Source: Notolepis coatsorum (lineage: Eukaryota > Chordata > Actinopteri > Aulopiformes > Paralepididae). From it: 64,000 nt of DNA. A model generated the notes under the pieces. That model was not told the origin of the DNA. It saw only the letters and a program-made list of their open reading frames with translations, and did no database searches. The DNA is taken from contig OZ020589.1 in assembly GCA_963971535.1 (NCBI GenBank), positions 79,530,911-79,594,910 on the forward strand, written 5' to 3'. Of this stretch, positions 47,255 to 57,856 are shown one piece after another; within the stretch, counting starts at the first letter, position 1, and every line of letters begins with the position of its first letter. A program made the translations under genes and the position numbers.

Positions 47255-47345
47255 CAGTAGGCAGAGTGAGACGCGATTGCCAGTATGATAATATAACATA
47301 AGGTTATTCTATAACCCTAGTTATATGAATACTGGCTGAGCGTCT
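47255..47345 (+). repeat. DIRS internal complementary region
   Basis: The first half (GCAGAGTGAGACGCGATTGC...) is the reverse complement of the left end at 35353-35391. The second half (AAGGTTATTCTATAACCC...) is the reverse complement of the right end at 47540-47583. Joining the two termini head to head is the hallmark of DIRS circular replication intermediates. Confidence 0.92.
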
Positions 47346-47394
47346 CGCTCTTCAGCGCCCTGAGGTCCCTTGGATGTTTTCCGCGTATGGAATT

Positions 47395-47583
47395 CGAACT
47401 TGGAAGGGTGAGGCGTGACCACTTCCGGCGTAATATAGAGCCACTCATGGGAGTGGCGTGGTCACGTGCAAGTGGGTGCATTTGTTTGGTTTCCCAGAGC
47501 ACACTAGGTGCTGGAGATAAGGATATATCTCAGTAGGCAGAGCCGCTCAGCCAGTATTCATATAACTAGGGTTATAGAATAAC
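47395..47583 (+). repeat. DIRS right inverted terminal repeat
   Basis: Reverse complement of 35385-35530 plus its own terminal extension (CCAGTATTCATATAACTAGG...). It ends at about 47583, where LINE sequence begins. Confidence 0.92.
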
Positions 47584-48860
47584 CTTACGTTACAGTGGGT
47601 GACAATATTGTCACAAGGAAAGATGAAATTACATACCTGGGTTCCATCCTAGAGGCAAATCTTTCCTGTGACCAAATGGCATCCAATGTAATCAAAAAAG
47701 TCAACCAGGCACCCAAGTGGCGACCCATGTAACGCGCTGCATCACGAAGCGGCCGACCCAGGTTCGATTCCGGACCCGGCGTCCTTTGCCGAATGTCTTC
47801 CCCCAGCTCTGTCTCCCGTTCTTCCTCTGTCTCTCTCTCTACCGGACTGCCCGGTAGTACAAACAAATACAAATCTACCAAAAACATAATTAAAAAAAAT
47901 TATAAGAAGAAGAAAAAGTCAACCAACAAACTAGATTATTGTACTGGATCTCCTCTCTGGTAAACAACAATACCCTGAAGACTCTGGCAGGAGCACTCAT
48001 TCAAGGGTACTACAGTACGACTATGCTTGCACCTCATGGTACCAAAGCACCTCAAAGGCGCTAAAAACAAGATTACAAACATCACAAAACAAACTGGTCA
48101 GACTACTACTTGACCTTACTCCTAAAACCCACCTCACCCCTGCCCATTTTGACAACCTATAGGATGGCTTAGAGTAGACGACAGAGTACATCAACTTGCA
48201 ATGGGCCTGGTCTACAAGATACACTACACCACTCAGGTACCCATGTACATGTCAAAATACTTCCCAAAGGTCAGTGAATACCATGCCCACAACACCAGAA
48301 GGAGTTCCACAATTCATGTGCAACCCAGATTCGGCACAAACAAGGGACTAAACACGTTTCGCAATTATGCCACAACAATGTCGAACGCCCTACCCACAGC
48401 CGTAAGAAAATGTGAATAACTACCCACATTCAAAACCACTCTTAAAGAGCACCTACGGGAGGCTGCAATTCGAAACTGGCCACCGTAAATGTCCAACCCC
48501 CCCCACCCCCACACCCTCCTAATAGATAGTCTCCTCCCCACTGTATGTATATATTTTCTCCCACCCACCCACCCCCTCCTAATGTACAGTCTCCTCCCCA
48601 TCATATGTATATATTTTCTGTTAGGATCTCTGGGTAACAGTACTGTATATTTGCATATCGTATATGTCACAAATGTAACAGTACTATATATCTGTATGTC
48701 ATGTATGTCCCTATCTCATAAATGTCATGATGTCATGTATGTTGTGTATGTCATAAATGTCACTATGAATTGAAAATGGGGGACCCTGATGTAAACAACA
48801 CAAACGTCTTTCTCTGGTCTGCATCCCAACCAAGTTTTCATTCATTCATTCATTCAGTTT
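47584..48860 (+). pseudogene. L2-type LINE 3' part carrying a SINE
   Basis: Coding traces begin with GDNIVTRKDEITYLGSILEA and CDQMASNVIKKVNQ (47595-47705). The SINE interrupts at 47708, and coding resumes with KLDYCTGSPLW (about 47926). The C-terminal block (LVYKIHYTTQVPMYMSKYF, frame 48201-48419) follows, with frame changes between pieces. A 3' UTR with TGTCATGTATG units leads to the shared tail and (ATTC)n at 48837-48858. It is 5'-truncated next to the right end of the DIRS. Confidence 0.8.
47708..47912 (+). repeat. tRNA-derived SINE, 205 bp, with target duplication
   Basis: Flanked by AAAAAGTCAACCA (47695-47707 and 47913-47925), a perfect 13 bp duplication. B box GGTTCGATTCC is at 47762-47772. 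A CT-rich body and an A-rich end follow. It resembles the degraded SINE at 95-275. Confidence 0.92.
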
Positions 48861-48861
48861 T

Positions 48862-48945
48862 CCCGTGATAATGGATTAATTTATTTCATTATCTCAATAT
48901 AACAAAGATTGTTTTGTCGTGATGAAGAATTCATTTATTTCAGTA
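48862..48945. repeat. TCGTGATAA...ATCTCAATATAAC motif
   Basis: Two diverged units of the motif seen at 35231-35345. Confidence 0.55.
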
Positions 48946-49189
48946 AGTTGTTCAGTACAGCACTGGTGTCACTAACAGTAACAGCTGTTCGCCACGGACC
49001 AGTTCTAGGTTCGAATGAGGAGAGGTGTGATATACACAGTAAAAGGAATAGTAGACCAGAGACAAGGTTATAACAGTGACCGGTAATTTATTCAGTTTAA
49101 ACAGCAGCGCTAGTAAGACAATGACGACAACATACAACAAGTAGGTGAGGTAAAGTGAAGTATCCCTTTTAGGTTCTTTCATTAACCAC

Positions 49190-49335
49190 TCCTTCTTTCA
49201 GGAAGGTTAGTTCGATATCAAGTCCTAGGTTGATTGGATCAACACATTCGGTTCAGTTCGACCCCTTCTCTCAAGAAGGTTAGTTCGGTATCAGGTTCTA
49301 GGTTGATTGGATCAACACATTTGGTTAGGTTCAGA
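49190..49335. repeat. Two tandem units of about 73 bp
   Basis: AGGAAGGTTAGTTCGATATC...TTGATTGGATCAACACATT is repeated once with small changes. Confidence 0.85.
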
Positions 49336-49549
49336 CGTCTCTGAGGTTATCACTAGCTAAAAGCTAGGTTTAAGGTTGGACATTAGATGTATCCCCTTTT
49401 CATGAGTAACTCGTTATCTTTTCTTCTGCAATTGCAGATCAGTAAACTCTATATCAATTTATCATTTGAGTAAACTCAATATCAGTTTATCATTTCAGTT
49501 CGGTAGGTAAGTATTTAAACATATTAATTTAAACCTTTAAGTGTGCAGG

Positions 49550-50000
49550 GAATGCAAGTACCTTATTAGGTGCAATGACCCTTTAAACTCTTCCTTTGCA
49601 GGTGTAATACCAACAAAGTACCAATGGAAATATTCAAGGTTATAGGAATGCAAGTACCTTATTAGGTGAAATGACCTTTCTTTACAGGAGAACCATCAGC
49701 GATTCAACTATAATCAATATGTTATCAATGATATTCAAGTATCTTACTGGGTGCATTGACCCTTTAACTCTCCCTCTTTACAGGAGAACATCAGTGGTTC
49801 AGGCATCTTATTGGGTGCATTGACCTTTAACTCTCCCTCTTTACAGGAGAACACCAGTGGTTCAGGCATCTTATTGGGTGAATTTACCCTTTAACTCTCC
49901 CTGTTTACAGGAGAAATATCAGTAGTTCAAGTATCTTACTGGGTGCATTGACCCTTTAACTCTCCCTCTTTACAGGAGAAATATCAGTACCCATATATAC
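49550..50000. repeat. Minisatellite of about 60-bp units
   Basis: About six to seven units containing 'CTTA(C/T)TGGGTGCATTGACC' and 'TTTAACTCTCCCTCTTTACAGGAGAA', diverged at the left (49550, 49650) and cleaner at 49740-49990. It lies upstream of a LINE and could belong to its 5' UTR. Confidence 0.85.
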
Positions 50001-50231
50001 AATGTGCATCAAGTGAGGAAGGCAATTCACAATTTGTAACTGGGGGGATCTTTTATTTATCTTTTACTGACTATTTCATTGTGCTAGTTCATTCCGGTTC
50101 TATCAGCATTCAGTATCTGCGTCAGTCTCCGTCAATCTATGATCTTCATCTGCGTGAGGCGAGGCGCGAATTGCTCACCTAACTCACGCTCTGAGGTAAC
50201 TGAGATCTGCTTACCGCCCAGCAATTCCATC

Positions 50232-51268
50232 CATCTTTCTGGCGAATGCACGTTCGTTGGAGGGGAGGATGGACGATCTGAGAGCGAGGGTCCGCTTCCA
50301 AACGTGAGGTGAGAGATGCTAACATCATGTGTTTTACGGAAACATGGCTCAAGCCAGCGACTCCGGACCACAGCATCTCTCCCTCGGACTCCTTCACCGT
50401 CCTACGAGCGGATCGCACGGCAGCCTCCGGCAAGAGCGTCGGCGGTGGGATCTGTCTCCTCACGAACAATGGCTGGGTTAATCCCAAAGAGGTGCATGTT
50501 CTCTCACGCTCATGCTCCCCAGACATGGAACATCTCTCAATTCTGTGCCGTCCGTTCCACCTCCCCCGAGAGTTCACTGCGGTCATCATGACCGCTGTAT
50601 ATATCCCTCCAGAAGCGAACACCGTCAGGGCGCTGGCGGAGCTACACGATCATCTCAACAAACATCAAATTAAATATCCAGACGCGGCGATGATCGTAGC
50701 TGGTGATTTCAATCAGGCCAATTTGAAAAAAGTGATGCCTTCCTTTTTTCAACACATCGCTTGCTCCACAAGGGGAGGAAACACACTCGACCACTGCTAT
50801 ACCCCGTTCAGAGCCGGCTACAAGGCTGTAGCGGCTCCACCATTGACGGGGGCCACAAGCTCATCCGACCACGACTCCATTATACTCTATCCCGCATATA
50901 AACAAAGATCACGTGACGCCGTCGTGTCACATGAGACAAAAAAATTTACCGAACAATCAGAGGCCACGCTTCAGGACGCGCTCGAGGATACGGACTGGAA
51001 TATGTTTCAAGGAAGCGCCAGTGACGTCAGCGAGTTCGCGGACAGCGTTGTATGCTTCATAACAACACTCGCTGACAGTATTGTCCCCATGAAAAAGGTG
51101 CAGGTCTTCCCAAATCAGAAACCGTGGGTGGACAGTACTATCAGAGCAGCTCTGAACTCTCGCACCACTGCCTACAACCTGGGCAGAGTGTCAGGAAACA
51201 TGGAGGAGTACAAGGCTACAGTATACTCTGCGCAAGGCTGTAAAACTTGCAAAACGGACATATGCTGA
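50232..51268 (+). pseudogene. LINE AP endonuclease domain
   Basis: The first motif (LANARSLEGRMDDLRARV, about 50236) is in a separate frame that ends in a stop. The main frame (50309-51268) carries ANIMCFTETWL (catalytic Glu), AVYIPPEAN, IVAGDFNQAN (Asp/Asn), NTLDHCY and SSDHDSIIL (Asp-His), so all usual APE-type motifs can be found. The linker to the RT follows to QKPWVDSTIRAALNSR. Near 51232 homology moves to the next frame (LAKRTYADKLETQMAQ). The protein would nick the DNA target for the downstream RT. Two frame breaks make it non-functional. Confidence 0.9.
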
Positions 51269-51284
51269 TAAACTGGAGACACAA

Positions 51285-52926
51285 ATGGCACAAAACGACA
51301 CAAGAGGCTTATGGCGGGGACTGAGGACAATAACTGACTACAAAGTCAGCGCCCCCTCAATGGGGAGCGACGACGCCTCGCTCGCGGACAAACTCAACTC
51401 CTTCTACGCTCGGTTTGGTGTAGACAGTGGCGCCGCTAGCTCAACGGCTAGTGACGTCACTGGCGCGCCGGCTGTTGTGGAGGGGGGGCAACCGCAGGGG
51501 GGCGGGGACGCTCTCTTGTTGTCGGAACACAGTGTGAGAAGAGCATTTATGCAGGTGAACACCAGTAAAAGCTGCTGGCCCAGATGGTATAACAGGACGC
51601 ATACTTAAGTCCTGTGCCAACCAGCTAGCCCCTGTGTTCACCGTCATATTTAATCAATCCCTGGTGGAGTCAGTGGTCCCTGCCTGCTTAAAGATGTCTA
51701 CCATCATCCCTGTACCAAAGAAACCCTCCCTAACATGTCTCAACGACTACAGACCGGTGGCACTCACCTCTGTGGCCATGAAATGTTTCGAGAGGCTGGT
51801 CAAGGATCACATTTGTGCCTCCCTCCCCAGTGATATGGACCCCATGCAATTTGCATACAGGCCAAACAGGTCCACTGACGATGCGGTCTCCCAGGTACTG
51901 CACAGCACCCTCTCTCACCTTGACCGACAGAAGGGGGGCTATGTGAGACTGTTGTTCATTGACTATAGCTCAGCGTTCAACACCATAGTCCCCACCAGAC
52001 TGGTGGACAAGCTGATCGAGCTGGGTCTGAGCTCCGCCCTGAGCGCCTGGATACTGGACTTTCTGAGCGAAAGGCCCCAGGCGGTCAGGGTGGGGGGTCA
52101 GACCTCCAACACCATCACCCTGAGCATCGGGTCCCCCCAGGGCTGTGTTCTGAGCCCCCTGCTGTACTCACTATACACACACGACTGTGTGGCCAAGTTC
52201 AGCTCCAACTCCATAGTGAAGTTTGCAGACGACACAGTGGTGGTGGGGCTGATCTCGGACAACGACGAGAAGGCCTACCGGGAGGAGGTTGAGGTACTGG
52301 AACACTGGTGGAAGGGCAACAGCCTGCTCCTGAACATAGGTAAAACCAAGGAGCTGATCGTGGATTATAGGAGAGGACAGCAGGAGACACACACACCACT
52401 GAGGATAAACGGGGCTACCGTGGACAGGGTGAGCAGCTTTAAGTACCTGGGGGTCCACATCTCAGAGGATCTGACATGGTCAACACACATAGACTCAGTC
52501 GTAAAAAAGGCGAAGCAGCGCCTCTACCACCTGAGACAGTTAAGGAAGTTCAGAGTATCTGGGAAGATACTCCAGTCCTTCTACTCAGGAGCTGTAGAGA
52601 GCATCTTGACTGGAAACATCACTGCCTGGTATGGAAACAGCACGGCACAGGACAAGAAGGCCCTACAGAGAGTGGTGGGCTCAGCCGAGCGTACCACGGG
52701 TATTGCACTACCACCCCTGCAGGTTCTATACAACAAGAGGTGCAAATCCAGAGCCTGCAGAATAATGAAAGACCCACACCACCCTAACAACAGCCTGTTC
52801 ATGCTGCTGAGGTCAGGCAGACGCCTGCGAACCCCAGCTACTAGGACAGAGAGTCTTCGGCTCAGCTTCTTCCCCCAGGCCATCAGAGCCTTGAACACTG
52901 AACTCTCCACACTCAAGCACACATGA
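51285..52926 (+). pseudogene. LINE reverse transcriptase
   Basis: The linker (51285-51570) shifts frame at about 51569, within the sequence that encodes [12 protein letters not shown]. From there to 52926 the RT is open: [45 protein letters not shown] (catalytic Asp), [22 protein letters not shown] (FADD) and [16 protein letters not shown]-terminal block ends with [14 protein letters not shown]. Domain order and tail agree with L2/Rex1-like elements of the CR1 group; I cannot fix the clade by eye. The RT core itself looks intact, but the ORF as a whole is broken from the endonuclease. Confidence 0.93.
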
Positions 52927-53470
52927 GCACACACACGATACACACACTGTACACGCTCACACACTAGCAGCCACTTTAACATGAGCAAGCACACACTCAT
53001 GCTGCACACGCCCACACTTATGGCCACTAAGGAAAGATCACTTTAAAAATAGTATAGTATAACCTGAGATTGTATAAAATAGCAATGTACAGAAAGACCC
53101 AGTGCCTCATCCGTAGCTAACAGTGTATGCACTACCACAGGACCTAGCATGTCCTCCATGCTCTGTAAATAACTTATGTACAAATACCGATATGCCCTAC
53201 TATGTTACTGTTTATTGCACAATGTTGTTTTATTGGATTCCATTATATGTTGTTATTACTGTATTGCACATTGTTGTGGGCAAGACCACCCGCATTTCAT
53301 TGTATACTTGTATGCCGTGACAAATAAAACTCTTGACTTGACTTGACTTGAACTTAAAGGGTCAGTGAGGCAATTCAAAGGATTTGGTCAAAATGTTGTT
53401 AACCTCACATGAATATACATATTATAACCCAATAACATTAACTGTTTATGTTCTTACACAATAGCATTAA

Positions 53471-53695
53471 CGTTAGGTTATGACTATAACCAAGTTCTGT
53501 TAGTATAGCGACGCTCGGCGTCACTCTCTGCACTGTCCTCGCACACGTGCACGCGCACTGAATAAAGACCACAATGTACCTTTAATCCCAATATTTGTCT
53601 GACCACACCCCTATCAGCTTACCCATATAAGCAGGGGTGGGGCCACCCACTCGCCTCCTTCCCAAGCTTTCACCACAAGGCGAGATCAAGGGCTG
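53471..53695. repeat. Second DIRS-type element, left inverted terminal repeat
   Basis: Matches the reverse complement of 57655-57856 over about 190 bp. The outermost ~50 bases (CGTTAGGTTATGACTATAACC...) differ from the right end but match the first half of the internal complementary region. Confidence 0.9.
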
Positions 53696-53699
53696 TAGC

Positions 53700-53805
53700 G
53701 GCGTCGGACGCCGAGCGTCGCTATACTAACAGAACTTGGTTATAGTCATAACCTAACGTTCTGTATCGTATAGCTCTCGCTCGGCGTCACTCTCTGCACA
53801 AGGGA
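53700..53805. repeat. Second DIRS-type element, internal complementary region
   Basis: GACGCCGAGCGTCGCTATAC...CATAACCTAACG is the complement of the left end. TTCTGTATCGTATAGCTCTC...CTCTGCAC is the complement of the right end at 57812-57856. They are joined head to head. Confidence 0.9.
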
Positions 53806-56622
53806 GGCCGAGCGAGAGCCATCGGCCGACAAATACACCCCGCTGAAAGCCCCCCACAACCATCAGAACAGGGAGGGCCGAGCCCCCCCGACCCACCCTA
53901 ATGGAGGGCACCCCCCCTATTAGGGGCTTCACGGGAGGGCGACGGACCCGACCGTGCGAAGAGGCACTCAAGCAACTCAACGCACAGGGTGAGCAGACCG
54001 TGGCTTGACCCCACGACTACACACACGCACAACCCGCATGCCACCCGGGAACGAACGGAGGAAACAACCTCGTTACTGCCCCCAGAATCACGGGGTCAAG
54101 GGCAAACCCAACCCCGTGGCAAGGCCGTAGCAGCGGAGCGCGAAGGAAGACCCAGACCCACCAAAGGGACTGGACCCCCTGGAACGGGGGCCCGGAGAAG
54201 TCCATGATGCCAGCATCAAGACCCCACCAGGTGGGCACTTAGTGACCCCGCCCCCCACATGGCCAGCGTATTCGGACAAAGGCCCCTCAGCCGAGCCCTG
54301 TCCCCCCAACAGTACACCACCTGGCACACTGACCCTGCAGAACAGGCAGTCAGCATGGCCGTAAGCACACAAAAAAGGTTAACCAATGGAAGCAGGCAGC
54401 GCACCGGGGAAAAACCAGGCAACAGGCTGTTAACCCTAGTCTGGAGACTGCGGACGAGACAGGCGCCAGAGGGGACAGCTGAACACAGCCGCCCCGGCGG
54501 AAGGGGCGTATGCTGGCGTTGTTGCATGACCAAGCCGAGATCTGCGTGTACAGGTTGGCATGGCCGTAAGCCATTACGACAGTGCTGAGTAAAAAATTTA
54601 CCCAACCAGGGTCTCCATAGCGCTTAACCCTGTGACACCTGGACCGACCTGGCATTTTTCCCCCTGAAAAAAGCCCAAGTCCCTCAGGGTACCAGAACAG
54701 CAGATCTGCATCCCCGGCGGACAACGGGTTCAACTGATCCGGACCAGCGTGACCAGAACCAGTCCCGTGCCCTAACCACGCCGACATGCCTACTCCAGGA
54801 GAAGGGGCAGATATGCGTGTTGATCTTAAACATGAAAAGAAGGCGCCACCCAGACGTTCGGGCGAACCGCGCCCGGTGGCCCACCCCCAGGGCGTGAGAC
54901 CCCTCTACATATGTTCAGATCCATTCCGTCATCATCCCCCAGATATGAACGAGAATCCGTCGATAACCAAACCAGGTCGTGGGTTTTGGTCGTCGGAAGA
55001 GGAAAAACCTCCATCCCAGTTGCTTTATAAAAACGCCGTTTTAACCTCAAGCAACCAAGGCGTGCCAGTCAGTCGCCTGTTTACAGAACACCCCGAGCTA
55101 GCGGTGCACACGCCCAATATTCCAGGCCGTGGGACCAGGAAACTCCCCCCCCCCCCCCCCCTCACCCAGTAACGTGCCGAACCGCAACGTGACAGGAACC
55201 TTGAAGGACAGGTGGGTTTACCCCTGACCAACAGAAAAAAGGGGGAGGAAAGGTTACCAGTTCACCCCTTTACGACCCCACACCCATGATACGATGTAAT
55301 GACAAAAAGAGAATATGACACAGTCATAGTCAGCTCTATGAAGTGTCTGACAGCTTCACACAGCGCATGAGCTAACCTGCTATCTGATTTTTACTAAGGA
55401 AAAAACACAGAATAGAGAGGGCTCTCCAAGAGCCCCGGTACCAAACTTACACATGTGCTTCTGTGGCCAGTCCAACCCAGTTGTAGGTCACATGACACAC
55501 ACAACCCATCATCACCTACAAAAAATGGCAAAAACACTCTACAGAGGAACGCCGTTTTTCATAATGAGAGAATACATAATTCTCGATTAGTATCGGCCAC
55601 AGGCCTTGCTAAGCACACACGAAAGCGACCAAACAATCTTTTCTTTTAGGAAAATAAAGTTTCTCCAGCTGTTTTAGCACAACCTCAGCAATCAAGCTAA
55701 GGGTTACATCGTATCCCTACCACACAGTGACACAATGTAGTGCAACAACATGTCTGAAAGGAGGATGAAGAAGTCCCCAGGGAACCGGGGGGAAACACAA
55801 TCCTCCTACTTTACCCTTAATACGGCCAGTTAAAACAGGAAAACCTGTTAATATGTGAACACACTGTTCATTGTCATTACAGGCTGAGAAGAGAATCATT
55901 CTTTACTCATTTGTCACTAAGCATAGCTTTATAGGTTAGTTAACCCCCTTAGTTGTGAGTACACGGTACATATGAACACACATGATGTTTCTCAACACAA
56001 CAAACCAGATCATTTTCACATCTGTAACAACAACCCGATTTGCATGGAGAAGCTAAATACCAGTGACAAGACAATTCACACATAACTTGCGTCGTATCCT
56101 AAATGTAATGCAGCAACACTCGTTTTTGGAAAACATCGTTATTTACAAAACATTTAGAAGGGAAAGCCAGAAGAAGTGTACAAGGTCTGGCCAAACCTTG
56201 CCTACCCGGAGCGTAGATCAAGCGAAGTGCAGTCTCAAGGCACCGTAGTAAACACAGCCGTCCTGTGTTGTCGATCTGGGCAGCGTCGCCGCTCCCCCCC
56301 GTCGCTACGGTCCCTCTTGTTGACGCAGTCCTTGCCGTCCTGGCCCAGGGCAGGTTCGACGAACATCCTCTGTCAAAGATGACGTCGTAGTCAAGAGTGT
56401 TTAAAACATGTTATAATCAAAGCACGTTCAACAGAGTAGCATTAAGCTAACGGCCGATCCAACCGTCGCTACCGCCCCTGCCCACGAGACGCCGAGCGAA
56501 CGGCGCACGCGACCAGAGGGGAGCTTCGAATCCACCCCGCCTCTCCCCGTGAGGGAGAGGGGAGTTGGGAACCGCGGCGGCGCGCGAGGGGCCGGAGCCA
56601 CCCCGCGCTGGGCCTCGGCCGA

Positions 56623-56872
56623 TAGCAGCAAGCTAACGTTTCCTAGCCTAGACAGGTAGGCCACCTAGTGATCACAGCAGGCCAGCGCCGCAGCTAACAG
56701 CTGACTGGCTAACAGTAGGCCACCACTAGCACGTAAGCTAAGCAGCGACAGCAGCAAGCTAACGTTTCCTAGCCTAGCCAGGTAGGCCACCTAGTTATCA
56801 CAGCAGGCTAGCGCCGCAGCTAACAGCTGACTGGCTAACAGTAGGCCACCACTAGCACGTAAGCTAAGCAGC
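56623..56872. repeat. Two tandem units of 126 bp
   Basis: GCAGCAAGCTAACGTTTCCT at 56625 recurs at 56751. Units differ at a few positions (e.g. TAGTGATCAC against TAGTTATCAC). It lies inside the second DIRS-type element. Confidence 0.93.
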
Positions 56873-57654
56873 TATCACCTGAACTTGTACACAATGATAT
56901 AACACTCACCCAGACAGGCCGCCGTTCTGAAACCCTCCTCACTTTTTAAGAGAAAAGAGAAACAAGATGTCAACACAGTTTTACAACGGTGATTTTACCA
57001 ACACCCGACGGAGCCAGCACAATACCCAACTGGCCTGTGTAGCTGACTTTGAACACAGATCTTCCGCTAATAAACATCTATGCCCATATCTCCTCGTGAG
57101 GGAATACTCTCATTTGGATATGAAAGATGGGGCCTAACACGGTGACAGAGAGACATCCACTCGTCCAGAAAACACAGGGATCACCAGTGTTAATGGTCGT
57201 GGCCCACTAGTTAAACTATAATGGGCTTCAGACCAAGGTCTTCTGTCGCCTAGGAGGCTGAACAAAGGACCCTAGTCTGGGGTCGGTTTTCATAAACATT
57301 GTCAACTAGCCCCCATAGCACTAACAGATAAGTGGAGCTTGCCAGCAAACATAACTCACCAAACCTGGAACCCACCGCTCCTCACAACAGCGGCGCGGTC
57401 CTACAACACAGCTGTGTCTTTACCGCAACCAGCACACAGCAAGGACTGCAGTTGGAAAAGCATGTAGCGGCGCGAACTCCCAATACGAAAACCGGTGGAG
57501 GATTTTTAGAATGATCATCATCTTCCAGACACTCCAGTACGAAGACAATATCGCGGTATTTTCTCGAAAATAGTGAAAGAGAAAATAAAGATATGATGTC
57601 AACGTATCCTTGTTTTCCAACTCTTCTCCTACCATCACATCACTTCAAGTGGGG

Positions 57655-57856
57655 ATCTACCTAGGCACTTCCTTGTGGTGAAAGCGAGAAGGAGGCGAGT
57701 GGGTGGCCCCACCCCTGCTTATTTGGGTAAGCTGATAGGGGTGTGGTCAGACAAATATTGGGATTAAAGGTACATTGTGGTCTTTATTCAGTGCACGTGC
57801 ACGTGTGCGAGGACAGTGCAGAGAGTGACGCCGAGCGAGAGCTATACGATACAGAA
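57655..57856. repeat. Second DIRS-type element, right inverted terminal repeat
   Basis: Reverse complement of 53495-53695 plus the terminal GAGCGAGAGCTATACGATAC, which also appears inverted in the internal complementary region. Confidence 0.9.

Larger units (their letters stand above)
35353..47583 (+). mobile_element. DIRS-type tyrosine-recombinase retrotransposon with nested insertions
   Basis: Inverted terminal repeats (35353-35530 and 47395-47583) and an internal complementary region (47255-47345) define a DIRS element. It encodes RT, RNase H and a tyrosine recombinase (44560-46983). Guests are a LINE-tail-plus-LINE block (36132-39480), a hAT (40374-43101) and a hAT MITE (43381-43892). 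Without them it is about 5.6 kb, normal for DIRS. Frameshifts and a changed recombinase residue make it inactive. Confidence 0.92.
50232..53352 (+). mobile_element. L2/Rex1-type LINE, nearly complete
   Basis: Endonuclease from about 50232, RT to 52926 and a 3' UTR ending in (CTTGA)n at 53333-53352. The upstream minisatellites may be its 5' UTR; no ORF1 is recognised. Frameshifts near 50306, 51232 and 51569 inactivate it. Its 3' half is the closest relative of 27722-29254. Confidence 0.9.
53471..57856 (-). mobile_element. DIRS-type element without recognisable pol (4.4 kb)
   Basis: Inverted terminal repeats: 53495-53695 matches the reverse complement of 57655-57856 closely (e.g. AATAAAGACCACAATGTACC in part). 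An internal complementary region (53700-53805) joins the complements of both termini. In DIRS elements this region lies near the 3' end, so its place at the left implies minus orientation. The interior (53830-57640) is moderately GC-rich with only short frames and no RT, RNase H or recombinase motif. It could be a non-autonomous derivative or heavily decayed. Confidence 0.82.

Noticed and set aside
47762..47772. tRNA genes suggested by B-box matches here and at 174, 2188 and 25812
   Set aside because: No cloverleaf can be closed and each is followed by a SINE body and A-rich or microsatellite tail.
54216..54787. Minus-strand frames of 129 and 145 residues in the second DIRS-type element as a gag gene
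   Set aside because: They overlap each other in different frames, show no domain or zinc knuckle and sit in GC-rich sequence where such frames arise by chance.
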